In this document: positions 1-8,450 of the stretch, piece after piece
How the letters are laid out: every line of letters starts with the position of its first letter
Position numbering within the stretch: position 1 is the stretch's first letter
NCBI RefSeq assembly: GCF_001514125.1
Contig: NZ_KQ948555.1
Span: forward strand, 301,827-365,826
Reading direction: 5' to 3'
DNA: 64,000 nt
Origin: Streptomyces longwoodensis
GTDB lineage: Bacteria; Actinomycetota; Actinomycetes; Streptomycetales; Streptomycetaceae
Made by a program: the position numbers and the translations under genes
Notes under the pieces: generated by a model
What the model was told of the DNA's origin: nothing
Databases searched by the model: none
The model's input: only the letters and a program-made list of their open reading frames with translations

Positions 1-322
1 GGGCTACGGCTCCGACGACTCCGGCTACGGCTCGACCGGCGGCCACACCCCGCCCGACGAGGACTGCCAGGAGACCCCGCCCGGCGGTGGCGACCACACG
101 CCTCCTCCCGGCGGTGGGGACCACACGCCTCCCCCCGGCGGCGGCGAGACCACCCCGCCCGGTGGCGGTGACCACACCCCGCCCGGCGGGCCGCAGGAGC
201 AGCCGCCCACGCTGCCCCACACCGGGGCCGAAGGGCTGCTGGCCGCCTCCGGGTTCAGCGCGGCGCTGATCACCTCGGGCGCCCTGCTGTACCGGCGCGG
301 CCGCGCGGCGTCCCGCCGCTGA
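1..322 (+). CDS. C-terminal part of a sortase-anchored surface protein (5' end outside window)
   Basis: Only the last 106 codons are in the window, read in the frame that starts at base 2 and stops at TGA 320-322. The visible part is a Gly/Ser/Tyr-Asp stretch, then imperfect repeats of the type PPPGGGDHT rich in His, Pro and Gly. It ends with a sorting signal: LPHTG (visible residues 71-75), a hydrophobic stretch of about 20 residues and a basic tail ending in RRGRAASRR. This is the layout of proteins covalently attached to the wall by sortase, with the repeats as a wall-spanning stalk. Long chaplins (ChpA type) have this layout, and by remembered synteny chpA should lie here. No chaplin domain is in view, so that identity is only inference. 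Confidence 0.8.
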   Translation, partial: GYGSDDSGYGSTGGHTPPDEDCQETPPGGGDHTPPPGGGDHTPPPGGGETTPPGGGDHTPPGGPQEQPPTLPHTGAEGLLAASGFSAALITSGALLYRRGRAASRR

Positions 323-387
323 CCCACGGGGTGCCGGACGCCCCGCGCCCGGCACCCCGCCCGCCGTTCCCCGCCGGCCGGCCCGCT

Positions 388-1662
388 TCACCCGGGCCCG
401 GCCACCCCCACGCCCTCCCGCAGGTCCCGGCCCGCCGGGACGTGGGCCAGGCCGCCCGGCGGGGAGCCGCGCAGATGGCGCCGTACGCCTCGCAGCAGGG
501 TCCGCGCCGTGAACGTGGCGCCATAAATGAAGCGCATGGACGGCCCGAAGGCCGGGGCGGTGATCAGACCCGCCAGGAACAGGCCGGGCCGGGTGGTCTC
601 GAACGTGTGGCCCACCACCGGGGCGCCGTCCGCCGTGGTGGCCAGGTCGGCGCGCAGGTCGGGTGACAGCAGGGCCAGTCGGTCGAGGGTCGCCCGGAAG
701 CCCGTGGCGGCGATGACGTGCTCGGTCTCCAGGTACCAGGGCGAGCGGCCCGCGCCCGGGGTGTCCAGCTCCGGGCGGACGCCACCCGGCACCGGCCGTG
801 CCCCGGTGACCCGGTGGGCCGTCAGCACCTCGACGGCGCCCTCGACGCGCTCGCGGATCCACCACGCGCCCGCCGGTCCCAGGGCCGTGGCCGCGATCCG
901 GGACCGGGTGGCCCCGGGCAGGCGGCGGTACAGGCCCTGCCGTTCGGCGTAGAACCAGTTGCGCCAGCCGCAGCCCAGCCCGCTGTGCGGGGAGCGCAGG
1001 GAGCGGGTGCGGGGGCGGTCCAGGGGCGGCGGGACGTCGTTCCAGCGCAGCCGGTCCGCGCGGGCCAGGACCCGTACCCGGGTGCCCTGTTCGGCCAGCA
1101 GCGCCGCCGTCTCCAGGGCCGCCTGGCCGCCGCCGACCACCGTGACGTCCCGGCCGCGGAAGCGGTCCAGGGCGCTGTGGTGGCTGCTGTGCGACACCAG
1201 GGCGGGGTCCAGGGTGCGCAGGACCGGCGGGACCTCCACGAACGGCAGCACGCCGACCGCGAGCACCACCGCGCGGGCGGCCACCCGCTCGCCGTCCTCC
1301 GTGACCGCCTCGAAGCCGCCGGGCCGGGCCGTGACCCGGGTGATCGTGCGCTCGTCGACCGCCGGGACGGCGTGGCGGGCGAACCACTGCCCGTACGCCG
1401 CGAACGTCTCCACCGGGATCGGCGTCCCGTGACGGGCCGTCATGCCCCGCTCGGCGCAGTAGCTCTCCAGCCGCAGCCGGCCGGCCGGGTCGGAGAGGTC
1501 GGACGCCCACGGCTCGGACTTCAGGAACATGCCCCGGGGCATGTGGTCCCGCCAGGACGCCATGGGCCGCCCGAACACCCGCGGGTCCAGCCCGGCGGCC
1601 GCGGCGTGGGACGCGATGGACAGGCCGTACGGGCCGGCGCCCACCACCAGGAGGTCGTGCAT
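388..1662 (-). CDS. FAD/NAD(P)-dependent oxidoreductase (flavin monooxygenase-like)
   Basis: 424-residue soluble flavoprotein. An N-terminal dinucleotide-binding motif (GAGPYG, residues 8-13) suits FAD. A second one (VVGGGQAALE) near the middle suits NAD(P)H, and an ATGF motif lies near the C-terminus. This order is shared by class B and N-hydroxylating flavin monooxygenases and related oxidoreductases. The ATG start at 1662 overlaps the stop of the upstream ATP-grasp gene by one base (TGATG), so the two are probably translationally coupled and act in one pathway. The substrate cannot be read from the sequence. An N- or C-hydroxylation of an amino-acid-derived compound made with the ATP-grasp ligase is a reasonable guess, not a conclusion. 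Confidence 0.85.
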   Translation of the reverse strand: MHDLLVVGAGPYGLSIASHAAAAGLDPRVFGRPMASWRDHMPRGMFLKSEPWASDLSDPAGRLRLESYCAERGMTARHGTPIPVETFAAYGQWFARHAVPAVDERTITRVTARPGGFEAVTEDGERVAARAVVLAVGVLPFVEVPPVLRTLDPALVSHSSHHSALDRFRGRDVTVVGGGQAALETAALLAEQGTRVRVLARADRLRWNDVPPPLDRPRTRSLRSPHSGLGCGWRNWFYAERQGLYRRLPGATRSRIAATALGPAGAWWIRERVEGAVEVLTAHRVTGARPVPGGVRPELDTPGAGRSPWYLETEHVIAATGFRATLDRLALLSPDLRADLATTADGAPVVGHTFETTRPGLFLAGLITAPAFGPSMRFIYGATFTARTLLRGVRRHLRGSPPGGLAHVPAGRDLREGVGVAGPG

Positions 1663-2951
1663 CAGCGTCGGCCCGCCTTCTCGTCGTCGCTCGGCCCGGT
1701 CGCGGCCCCGGGGCCGGGTGGTGCCGTCTGCCGTACCACCCGGGGAGTTCCTCCGGAGCGCGCGGCGGCGGCGGTCCGGCGGCGCAGCCGCGCCAGCAGC
1801 CGGCCGCCGACGTGCCGGCCCCACAGCCCCCACATCGCCCGCCCGGGCGCGGTGTCGTCGCGGGCGCCCCAGGCCAGCTCGCGGCCGGCCGGGGCGGGCC
1901 GCAGCGCGGTGAGCGGGGCGTAGTTCTCCACCACGAACAGCCGGCCGGGCAGCGGCCGTCCGTCCGGCAGGGGACGGTGCGTCAGGTCGAGGTGCTGGGC
2001 GCGGACGACGTCCAGCCCGGCCGTGTCGGTGAACAGCCGGAACTGGGCGCCGGGCCGGGGGTTGAAGTCGAGCAGGTGGTAGCGGCCGGTCGTGCCGCAG
2101 CGGCGGAAGTCCAGGTCGAAGATGCCCCGGTAGCCCAGGCCGTCGGCGAGCCGCTCGGCCAGCGCCTGCACCTGAGGGTTGGGCGCCCAGGTGCCGGCCG
2201 CCGTCAGCCCCGCCGCGCGCGGCCAGGCCAGCAGCTTGCGCCCGGGGCCGCCCGCGCGCACCGCGCCGTGACGGTCGGCGTACCCGTGGAAGAACCAGTC
2301 GCGGTCGGCGCCCGGCGGCAGGAACTCCTGGAGCAGCAGCCGGCTGCCCGCCTCGGCACCGCGCGCGTACAGCTCGCGCGCCTCCCGCGGGCTGCGCACC
2401 ACCAGCGTGCTGCGCAGTCCCGCACCGGCCGGCAGCAGCCAGGGGCGGCTCCACTTGGCGACCACCGGCAGCCCCAGCCGCCAGGCGGCCGCAGCGGCCT
2501 GGGCGGGGCTGTCGGGGACGACGGTCGTCGGGTGCGGCACGTCCGCCGCCGCGCACAGCCCCGCCAACTCCGCCTTGTCGGCGACCCGCTCGGGCAGGTC
2601 GCCCGGCTGCTGCGGCAGCAGGAAGGCGGGCGCCAGCCGCGCGCGCAGCCTGCTGACCGCGACCGCGCCCGCGTCGTCCATCGGGATCAGCACGGCGGGC
2701 CGTTCGACCCGCGCGGCCACCCGCAGCAGTGTGGCAGCGACCTCATCGAGGCCGGCGCCGGGCGGCGGCGGGGGATGCAGCTGGCGCACGAACCGGGAGG
2801 CGCGCACGGGACTTCCCGTCACGTCCGCGACCAGGTGCACGTCGACGTCGGCTCTGCCGAGCGAGCGCACGGCACCCAGCGTTCCGTGGTGAAAGGGGTT
2901 CCGGTCGATCCGCAGCAGTACGGCGGGGACGCGGGTGTCGAGCAGGGACAC
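1662..2951 (-). CDS. ATP-grasp domain ligase of unknown substrate
   Basis: 429 residues from a GTG start at 2951. That start is chosen because GAAGGA lies nine bases upstream and the coding signature begins there (VSLLDTRVPAVLLRID). The fold follows carbamoyl-phosphate-synthetase-like ATP-grasp ligases: an N-terminal nucleotide-binding-like domain, a central ATP-grasp domain (KWSRPWLL, LLLQEFLPPG), and the metal-binding part DLDFR followed by LLDFNPRPGAQFRLF, which supplies the acidic residues and Asn for magnesium. Such enzymes join a carboxylate to an amine or thiol through an acyl phosphate. The gene is coupled to the downstream flavoprotein by a one-base overlap and diverges from the secreted glycosidase. 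The remaining basic, Ala-rich C-terminal tail is not conserved-looking. Confidence 0.85.
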   Translation of the reverse strand: MSLLDTRVPAVLLRIDRNPFHHGTLGAVRSLGRADVDVHLVADVTGSPVRASRFVRQLHPPPPPGAGLDEVAATLLRVAARVERPAVLIPMDDAGAVAVSRLRARLAPAFLLPQQPGDLPERVADKAELAGLCAAADVPHPTTVVPDSPAQAAAAAWRLGLPVVAKWSRPWLLPAGAGLRSTLVVRSPREARELYARGAEAGSRLLLQEFLPPGADRDWFFHGYADRHGAVRAGGPGRKLLAWPRAAGLTAAGTWAPNPQVQALAERLADGLGYRGIFDLDFRRCGTTGRYHLLDFNPRPGAQFRLFTDTAGLDVVRAQHLDLTHRPLPDGRPLPGRLFVVENYAPLTALRPAPAGRELAWGARDDTAPGRAMWGLWGRHVGGRLLARLRRRTAAAARSGGTPRVVRQTAPPGPGAATGPSDDEKAGRR

Positions 2952-3088
2952 GTACCAATTTCCTTCGGTCGGTTCACCGGAGCGGCCGAGCGGAACACTC
3001 GAATGCCGTAACGGCGGTGGCGTACTTCCTTTTCGTGTGACTTTCATGTGACTGGCCGTCAGTAATGCGGCGTGAGGAAGGAGCAGGC
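2952..3088. promoter_or_regulatory. Divergent promoter region between the ATP-grasp gene and the glycosidase gene
   Basis: 137 bases separate two divergent starts, so both promoters must lie here or very close by. The composition is locally more A/T-rich (3015-3065) than in the genes. The ribosome binding sites are clear on both sides (AGGAAGGAG at 3075-3083 for the plus-strand gene). I see no convincing -35/-10 pair. Confidence 0.45.
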
Positions 3089-4552
3089 ATGACCCCACAG
3101 CAGCGCGGCGTCCGCTCGCGGCGGCTGACCGTCGTGGCGGCGGCGCTCGTCGCGTCGGCAGCCCTGGCGTGCGGACCTGGATTCGCCGCGGGCGCGGGGG
3201 TGACGCGGGTCGCCGACCCGCCCGCTCCCACCCCGGCCGTCCCGGCCCCGCCCGCCACCGCACAGACTCCGGCCCCGCAGGCCCCGGTCCCGCAGGCCCC
3301 GGCCCCGCAGGCCCCGGTCCTCCTGGCCCCGGTCCCGGAGACACCGGCCCCGCAGAACCCCGTCCCGCAACTCCCGGCGCCCGTGACCCCGGCCCCCGTG
3401 CCCCCGGCCGTCACCCCGGCGCCCGGGACGTCCGCCGGGCCCGGGCCGACCCCGGCGCCGCCGCAGCGCCCCGCCTTCGGCGCCTACCTCGACTACGGCC
3501 CCCTCGGCGTCGCGCGGATGGCCCAGCTCAGCACCTGGCTCGGCGGCGCCGAGCTGCGCGTCGGGCACACCTACCTGCCGGGCGACCGGTGGAGCAACAT
3601 CGAGGGCCGGCCCGGCTTCCTGGACGTCTGGGCGCACTGGCGCCGCGAGAAGGCCGACCGGATGCTCGTCCTCAACGTGCCGATGATGGAGCGCAACGAG
3701 GACGGCGTGTCCGACGCCGAGGTGCGCCGCCTGCTGCGCCGGGGCGCCGACGGCGAGTTCGATCAGCACTTCAAGGCCCTCGCCGAACGGCTGGTCGAGC
3801 TGGACGTGCCGGACACGGTGCTGGTGCTCGGCTGGGAGATGAACGGCATCACGTACACCCATCGCTGCGGCCCCGACCCCGAGGCCTGGAAGACGTACTG
3901 GAACAGGATCGTCACCGCCATGCGGTCCGTGCCCGGCCAGCGGTTCAAGTTCGACTTCGCGCCGAGCCGCGGCCGGGACGCCGTTCCGTGGCCGCAGTGC
4001 TACCCGGGGGACGACACGGTCGACATCGTGGGAATGGACTCCTACGACCAGCCGAGCGGCCTCACCTTCGACCAACAGGTGAAGGAACCGTACGGCCTCC
4101 AGGAACACGTGGAATTCGCCGAGAAGCACGGCAAGGCCATCTCCTATCCCGAATGGGGCCTTTTCCGCAACGGCGACAACGCCACCTACATGCGGGGCAT
4201 GCTCGCCTGGATGGACGCGCACAAACCGCTGTACAACACGCTGACCGACTACTGCCCGCACGGCGTCTGGCAGTGCCGGCAGAACCCGGAGGCGTCGGAG
4301 GTCTACCGCGCCGTCCTCTCCGGCCGCCCCGCCGTCCCCACCCTGCTGCCGTCCACGCCCGCACCGAGCGCGAGCGCGCAGCCCGCGACGCCACAGCCCG
4401 TGACGCCGCAGCCCGCCGGACAGCCGGTGCCCCAGCCGTCGCCGTCCGCGGCGCCCGCCCGCTGCTCGCCGCTGGACCTCGGCGACTGGGTCGAGTACTG
4501 GCTCGGCGGCAAGCTGTGCGTCCGCCTCGACTGGTACTCCCGCCGGCACTGA
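3089..4552 (+). CDS. Secreted glycoside hydrolase, GH26-like (mannanase/endoglucanase-type)
   Basis: 487 residues. ATG 3089 is preferred over the in-frame ATG at 3065 because AGGAAGGAG sits six bases upstream of it. Order: signal peptide (residues 1 to about 35, twin Arg then a hydrophobic run), a long Pro/Ala repeat linker rich in APQAPVPQ-type units, a catalytic domain, a second Pro/Ala/Ser linker, and a short Cys-containing C-terminal module. The catalytic domain has the two glutamates expected of a GH26/clan GH-A retaining enzyme: E250 in GWEMNG (acid/base) and E355 in YPEWGLF (nucleophile). It probably trims a beta-linked polysaccharide outside the cell. Its position beside the exopolysaccharide operon suggests that polymer as substrate, which is inference. 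Confidence 0.85.
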   Translation: MTPQQRGVRSRRLTVVAAALVASAALACGPGFAAGAGVTRVADPPAPTPAVPAPPATAQTPAPQAPVPQAPAPQAPVLLAPVPETPAPQNPVPQLPAPVTPAPVPPAVTPAPGTSAGPGPTPAPPQRPAFGAYLDYGPLGVARMAQLSTWLGGAELRVGHTYLPGDRWSNIEGRPGFLDVWAHWRREKADRMLVLNVPMMERNEDGVSDAEVRRLLRRGADGEFDQHFKALAERLVELDVPDTVLVLGWEMNGITYTHRCGPDPEAWKTYWNRIVTAMRSVPGQRFKFDFAPSRGRDAVPWPQCYPGDDTVDIVGMDSYDQPSGLTFDQQVKEPYGLQEHVEFAEKHGKAISYPEWGLFRNGDNATYMRGMLAWMDAHKPLYNTLTDYCPHGVWQCRQNPEASEVYRAVLSGRPAVPTLLPSTPAPSASAQPATPQPVTPQPAGQPVPQPSPSAAPARCSPLDLGDWVEYWLGGKLCVRLDWYSRRH

Positions 4553-4580
4553 CCGGGCCGCGGGTGGCGGCGGGCCCGGC

Positions 4581-5753
4581 TCAGGGCCTGCCGCCACCGG
4601 TGTGCTCCTTCGCCCGCCCGCGCGCCTCCCACCGGCGCACCACCTCCTTGCCCCGCTGTCGCGCCGCCGCGTCGCACAGCGCCGCCTGCAGCAGCGGGGC
4701 GGTGCGCCGACGGGCCATCAGCAGCCGCTGGCTGACGACCGTCTCGGGCCGCCAGTGGTGCTTGTACGGCTCGTCGCCGCGCAGCAGGCTCAGCGTGTCG
4801 TGGCCGCCGTCGCGGGTGTGCTCGGTGCAGGCGTCCAGCAGCATCACCGCCACGTCGGCCTTGCGCTCGCGCAGCCGGGGGTGGGCGCCGTACAGGTAGC
4901 CCCCGGCCAGGCGCGGCGACAGCAGGGTCAGGTCGACGGCCACCACCTCGCCCTCCAGCAGGAACTCGGTGACCACCGCGTCCCCGGAGCGCACCATCGC
5001 CCCCGCCGCGCGCACCAGGTGCGCACGGAACCGGGGCCGCAGGTGCTCGCCCGTCACCTTCCGCCCCTGCCACTGCAGCGCGTGCAGCTCCAGGAGCCGG
5101 CCCAGGGCCCGGTCCACCTCCCGCGGGCCGACCGGACGGCGCTCCACGCCCAGCGCGGCCAGCTTGCGCAGCTTGGCGCGCACCCGCTGGGCCTTCGCCG
5201 ACGGCAGCCGCGCCAGCAGCTCCTCCATCGGCACCGCGGGCAGCTCCAGGCACACCGAGTCGTCCACCCGGTGCCGGGGCCCGCGCCAGCGCGCGTAGAC
5301 CCGCTCGACCGCGCCGCCGGGGCGGACCTCGCGGAAGTCGACGAGCGCGGTGCGGGCGGCGGCGGCCAGCCCGTCGGTGAGCGCGGCGACGGCTTCCTCG
5401 CCGCGCTCGTCGTCGACCAGCACGTCCGCGTAGTCGGAGACGGCCCCGCCGAGCGGCACCAGCGCGGGCAGCGGACGGCGCACGGCCGTCAGCGGGGCCG
5501 CGGCCAGCAGGTCGCCGCCGTCGCGCACCACCAGCAGCCGCAGCCGCCCGGGCGTGCCGTACGAGCGCCACCAGGCGTGCAGCCAGGCGTGGTGCTGGAA
5601 CGGCGTGGCCGTGGGGCAGCGCCGGTACAGCCGTCCCCAGGCGGGCGCGAGGTCGGCGAACGCGGCCTCGTCGGTGAGCAGTTCGCACACCGTCCCCGAG
5701 CGGCGCGCCGGGCGGGCGGTGCCCGGGAACGTGCCCGTCAGCGCCGCGTTCAC
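4581..5753 (-). CDS. GNAT-fold acyltransferase, CelD/BcsL type, of the exopolysaccharide operon
   Basis: 390 residues from GTG 5753, which overlaps the stop of the Wzz-like gene (GTGA). The middle and C-terminal part reads like the CelD/BcsL-type GNAT proteins often found in polysaccharide clusters: HHAWLHAWWRSYG early, then the acyl-CoA-fold core AVDLTLLSPRLAGGYLYG and LLRGDEPYKHHW near the end. The family transfers acyl groups, or sometimes aminoacyl groups, to sugars or peptides. Here it most likely decorates the exopolysaccharide or its precursor in the cytoplasm. It is the last gene of the operon, and no obvious hairpin follows in the 28 bases before the convergent glycosidase stop. The acceptor is unknown. 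Confidence 0.8.
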   Translation of the reverse strand: MNAALTGTFPGTARPARRSGTVCELLTDEAAFADLAPAWGRLYRRCPTATPFQHHAWLHAWWRSYGTPGRLRLLVVRDGGDLLAAAPLTAVRRPLPALVPLGGAVSDYADVLVDDERGEEAVAALTDGLAAAARTALVDFREVRPGGAVERVYARWRGPRHRVDDSVCLELPAVPMEELLARLPSAKAQRVRAKLRKLAALGVERRPVGPREVDRALGRLLELHALQWQGRKVTGEHLRPRFRAHLVRAAGAMVRSGDAVVTEFLLEGEVVAVDLTLLSPRLAGGYLYGAHPRLRERKADVAVMLLDACTEHTRDGGHDTLSLLRGDEPYKHHWRPETVVSQRLLMARRRTAPLLQAALCDAAARQRGKEVVRRWEARGRAKEHTGGGRP

Positions 5754-6409
5754 AGTGCCCCGTGCGCGTCGGCGGCCACGGCCGGTCCCGGTACGGCGGC
5801 CGGGCGGCCGGGCTCCTCCTCGCGCGCCCGCTTCGGCCGGACCAGCAGCACCAGGCCGCCCAGCAGTCCGCCCGCGCTCGCGCCGACCAGGCCGGTCACC
5901 GCGGGCGACGCGGACGACGGCCCGGACGGCTCGACGGCCCGGGCGAACTGCTGGAGCCGGACGTTGGTGGCCCCCTGGCTGTGGGACGCGTACTGGGTCA
6001 GGGCGCGCGAGACGGCGTTGGCCATGTCGGCGGCCACGTCCGCCCGGTCGGCGTTCGCGGTGACGGCGACCATCGGCGCGTCCGGCGAGGTCGCGGTCTG
6101 CACGTCGCGCTGGAGCGTCGCCGCCGGCACCCCGGCCCACACCTGGGCGTCGCCGAGCACCGCGAGCTGGGTGGCGACCCGTCCGTAGGCCTGCGCGAAG
6201 CCCAGCGCGGACGCCGGGTCGGACTTCTCGGTGGGGACGGCGACGACGTAGGCCGTGGCCGTGTAGACGGGCGGGTGCAGCGCGCCGTACGCGGCGCCGA
6301 GCAGACCGCCCGTGACGACGCCCGCCGCGAGCAGCGACCACGGCGGGAGCGTCCTGACCCGCGCGAGCCGACGGGACCGGCCGTGCTGCCGGGTGGTGTT
6401 CTCGGTCAT
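5750..6409 (-). CDS. Wzz/YveK-like polysaccharide co-polymerase (chain-length determinant)
   Basis: 219 residues. Two membrane segments bracket an extracellular domain: one near residues 25-45 (SLLAAGVVTGGLLGAAYGAL) and one near 165-185 (GLVGASAGGLLGGLVLLV). Between them is the usual Wzz-type region (YTATAYVVAVPTEKS and a helical part). This architecture regulates chain length of Wzy- or Wzx-type polymers. No fused tyrosine kinase domain and no Walker motifs are present, so it is a kinase-less version, and the cytoplasmic tail is short and basic/Pro-Ala rich. It overlaps its upstream glycosyltransferase (ATGA at 6406-6409) and its downstream acyltransferase (GTGA), supporting one translation-coupled operon. 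Confidence 0.85.
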   Translation of the reverse strand: MTENTTRQHGRSRRLARVRTLPPWSLLAAGVVTGGLLGAAYGALHPPVYTATAYVVAVPTEKSDPASALGFAQAYGRVATQLAVLGDAQVWAGVPAATLQRDVQTATSPDAPMVAVTANADRADVAADMANAVSRALTQYASHSQGATNVRLQQFARAVEPSGPSSASPAVTGLVGASAGGLLGGLVLLVRPKRAREEEPGRPAAVPGPAVAADAHGAL

Positions 6410-7695
6410 GACGAACTGACTCCCTGGGGTGACGGGGACGGGGGCAGTGACGGGGACAGTGACGAGGAAGGGGACAGCGACGAGGAGGGGGATGGTGACG
6501 GGGCCGGGGACGTGTGGGAGGCGGGGGACGCGGGGGTCACGGGGGCCGTGGGGGGCCGACCGGCCGCGGACGGGAGCGGGCGGCCCTCGACGACCGCCGT
6601 GTACACCTCCGTCAGCCGGGCCGCGCTGCGGGTGATGTCGTAGTGCCGGGCCGCCTCGGGGGCCTCGCGCGGGCGGGGGCCCCGGGCGCGGGCCTCGGCG
6701 ACGGCCCGGGCGAACGCGTCGGGGCCGCCGGTGACGCGCCGCGCGCCGGGCGCGGCCTGCGGGGGCAGGTCCTCCACGGCGGGGCAGGAGGCGAACAGCA
6801 CGGGCAGTCCGGCCGCGAGCCCCTCCACCACCGCGAGGCCGAACGCCTCCTCGGGGGACGGCGAGGCGAGCAGGTCCATCGCCGAGACGAGGGACGGCAG
6901 GTCGGGGCCCGGGCCGCCGTCGGGCAGGCCGGGCCGCTCGCCGGTGAACAGCACCCGGTCGGCGACCCGGGCGTCATGGGCGGTGCGCCGCAGCACGTTT
7001 TCCTCGGGTCCGCCGCCGACCAGCACCAGCCAGTGGTCCTCGGGCAGCCGGGCCAGGGCGCGCACCAGGACGTCGAAGCGCTTGCCCGCGGCCAGGCGGC
7101 CGATCCCGCCCACGACGAAGGCGCCCGGGGGCAGCCCGAGCCGCTGCCGGGTCCGCTCCCGGGCCGCCGGGTCGAAGCGGAAGCGGGCCAGGTCGATGCC
7201 GTTGGGCACGACCTCGACGCGCGAGGCGGGCACGCCCCAGCGCGTGAGCCGTGCGGCGACCGTCGGCGAGACGGCGACCGTGGCCCGGCCCAGCCGCTCG
7301 CCGGCCAGGTACAGCGCCCGCACGCCCCGGGTCAGCGGGCGCCCCTCCATCTGGGAGTCGCCGAGGGAGTGCTCGGTGGCCACGACCGCCCGCACCCCGG
7401 CGAGCCGCGCGGCCAGCCGGCCGTACAGACAGGCCCGGTACAGGTGGGTGTGCACGAGGTCGTACCGGCCGGAGCGCACCAGCCGGGCCAGCCGGGGCAG
7501 GGCGGCCAGGTCGCGGTTGCCCGCCATGCCGAGGTGGGTGACGGCGACGCCGTCGGCGGCCAGCCCGTCGGCCACCGCGCCCGGGTGGGTGAGCGTCACC
7601 ACGTCGCAGTCGACGGGCAGGTGCCGCAGCAGCAGCCGCAGTTGCTGCTCGGCGCCGCCCACCCCGAGCCCGGTGATGACGTGCAGCGCCTTCAC
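6406..7695 (-). CDS. Glycosyltransferase, GT-B fold (GT4-like), with low-complexity C-terminal tail
   Basis: 429 residues from GTG 7695, coupled by GTGA to the deacetylase. N-terminal MKALHVITGLGVGGAEQQ and the nucleotide-sugar region VVPNGID...GRLAAGKRFDVLVRAL, followed by SPSPEEAFGLAVVEGLAAG (the EX7E retaining motif), place it in the GT4 group. It should add a sugar to the lipid-linked exopolysaccharide precursor on the cytoplasmic face. The last 40 or so residues are unusual: a run of SPSPSSSLSPSSSLSPS-like repeats encoded by an imperfect GACGGGGACAGTGACGAGG-type DNA repeat (plus-strand reading, about 6430-6520). They are not part of the fold and probably vary in length between strains. 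Confidence 0.88.
   Translation of the reverse strand: MKALHVITGLGVGGAEQQLRLLLRHLPVDCDVVTLTHPGAVADGLAADGVAVTHLGMAGNRDLAALPRLARLVRSGRYDLVHTHLYRACLYGRLAARLAGVRAVVATEHSLGDSQMEGRPLTRGVRALYLAGERLGRATVAVSPTVAARLTRWGVPASRVEVVPNGIDLARFRFDPAARERTRQRLGLPPGAFVVGGIGRLAAGKRFDVLVRALARLPEDHWLVLVGGGPEENVLRRTAHDARVADRVLFTGERPGLPDGGPGPDLPSLVSAMDLLASPSPEEAFGLAVVEGLAAGLPVLFASCPAVEDLPPQAAPGARRVTGGPDAFARAVAEARARGPRPREAPEAARHYDITRSAARLTEVYTAVVEGRPLPSAAGRPPTAPVTPASPASHTSPAPSPSPSSSLSPSSSLSPSLPPSPSPQGVSSS
6430..6520. repeat. Imperfect GAC/GGGG-rich tandem repeat coding the Ser/Pro tail of the glycosyltransferase
   Basis: Plus-strand units such as GACGGGGAC, AGTGACGGGGAC and AGTGACGAGGAAGGGGAC recur with 6-18-base periodicity. 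On the minus strand they encode the SPSPS / SSSLSPS repeats at the 3' end of the glycosyltransferase gene. Such purine-biased tracts can slip during replication. Confidence 0.6.
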
Positions 7696-8450
7696 GGCTG
7701 CGCCGCCACGGGACGCCGGCGCAGCCGGTGCAGCCGGTACTTCAGGAACAGCCGCACGGCCGTGTCGCGCTCCCCGACGTGCAGCCGAGGCAGGGCGTGC
7801 GGGCCGGTCAGCGGGCCCGGGTCGATGGCGCACGCGTACGCGTACCCGGCGGCGCGCACGGCCTCGACGACGCGGTGGTCGACGGTCCCGTACGGGTAGC
7901 AGAAGCCCGCGGGCTCGGTGCCGAGCAGGTCGCGCAGCGCGGCGCGGCTGCCGGCGGTCTCCGCCGCGAGGGTGGCGTCGTCGACGCGGGTGAGGTCGAG
8001 GTGGGTGAGCCCGTGCGAGCCGATCTCGGTGCCCGCGTCGGCCGCCGCGCGGATGCCGTCGGCACTCAGCAGCGGCTTGCACGGGCCGGGCCGGTCCCAG
8101 GCGTTCTCCCCGCCGAGCCGGCCGGGCAGCACGAACAGGGTCGCGGTGCAGCCGTGGCGGGCGAGCAGGGGCAGCGCGCCGGTGAGGAAGTCGGCGTACC
8201 CGTCGTCGAAGGTCAGCCCGACCAGGCCGTGGCCGTCGCCCCGGGCGCGGGCGGCGAGGAGTTCGGCCATGGACACCCCGCGCAGGCCCCGGCCGCGCAG
8301 CCACGCCAGCTGCCGGTCCAGCCGCTCGGGTGTGACCGTCACCCGGTAGGGGTCGTGGGTGCGGTCGCCCACCGAGTGGTACATCGCCACCCAGGGGACC
8401 GGGCCGGGCGTCTGCGCCGGGCGTCGTGCGGTGTCAGCGGGAACGGACAT
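7692..8450 (-). CDS. Polysaccharide deacetylase (NodB-fold, CE4-like)
   Basis: 252 residues, ATG 8450 with GGAGG seven bases upstream. NodB motif 1 is LTFDDGYADF (catalytic base and metal Asp), motif 2 is SHGLTHLDL (the two metal-binding His), and motif 3 is FCYPYGTVD. No signal peptide or membrane segment is visible at the N-terminus, so a cytoplasmic, membrane-associated role on the lipid-linked sugar or a non-classical route must be considered. The family removes N- or O-acetyl groups from amino-sugar polymers using a divalent metal. It lies inside the exopolysaccharide operon: its start overlaps the flippase gene by 17 bases and its stop overlaps the next glycosyltransferase (GTGA). Deacetylation would leave a positively charged polymer, which helps adhesion. 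Confidence 0.9.
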   Translation of the reverse strand: MSVPADTARRPAQTPGPVPWVAMYHSVGDRTHDPYRVTVTPERLDRQLAWLRGRGLRGVSMAELLAARARGDGHGLVGLTFDDGYADFLTGALPLLARHGCTATLFVLPGRLGGENAWDRPGPCKPLLSADGIRAAADAGTEIGSHGLTHLDLTRVDDATLAAETAGSRAALRDLLGTEPAGFCYPYGTVDHRVVEAVRAAGYAYACAIDPGPLTGPHALPRLHVGERDTAVRLFLKYRLHRLRRRPVAAQP

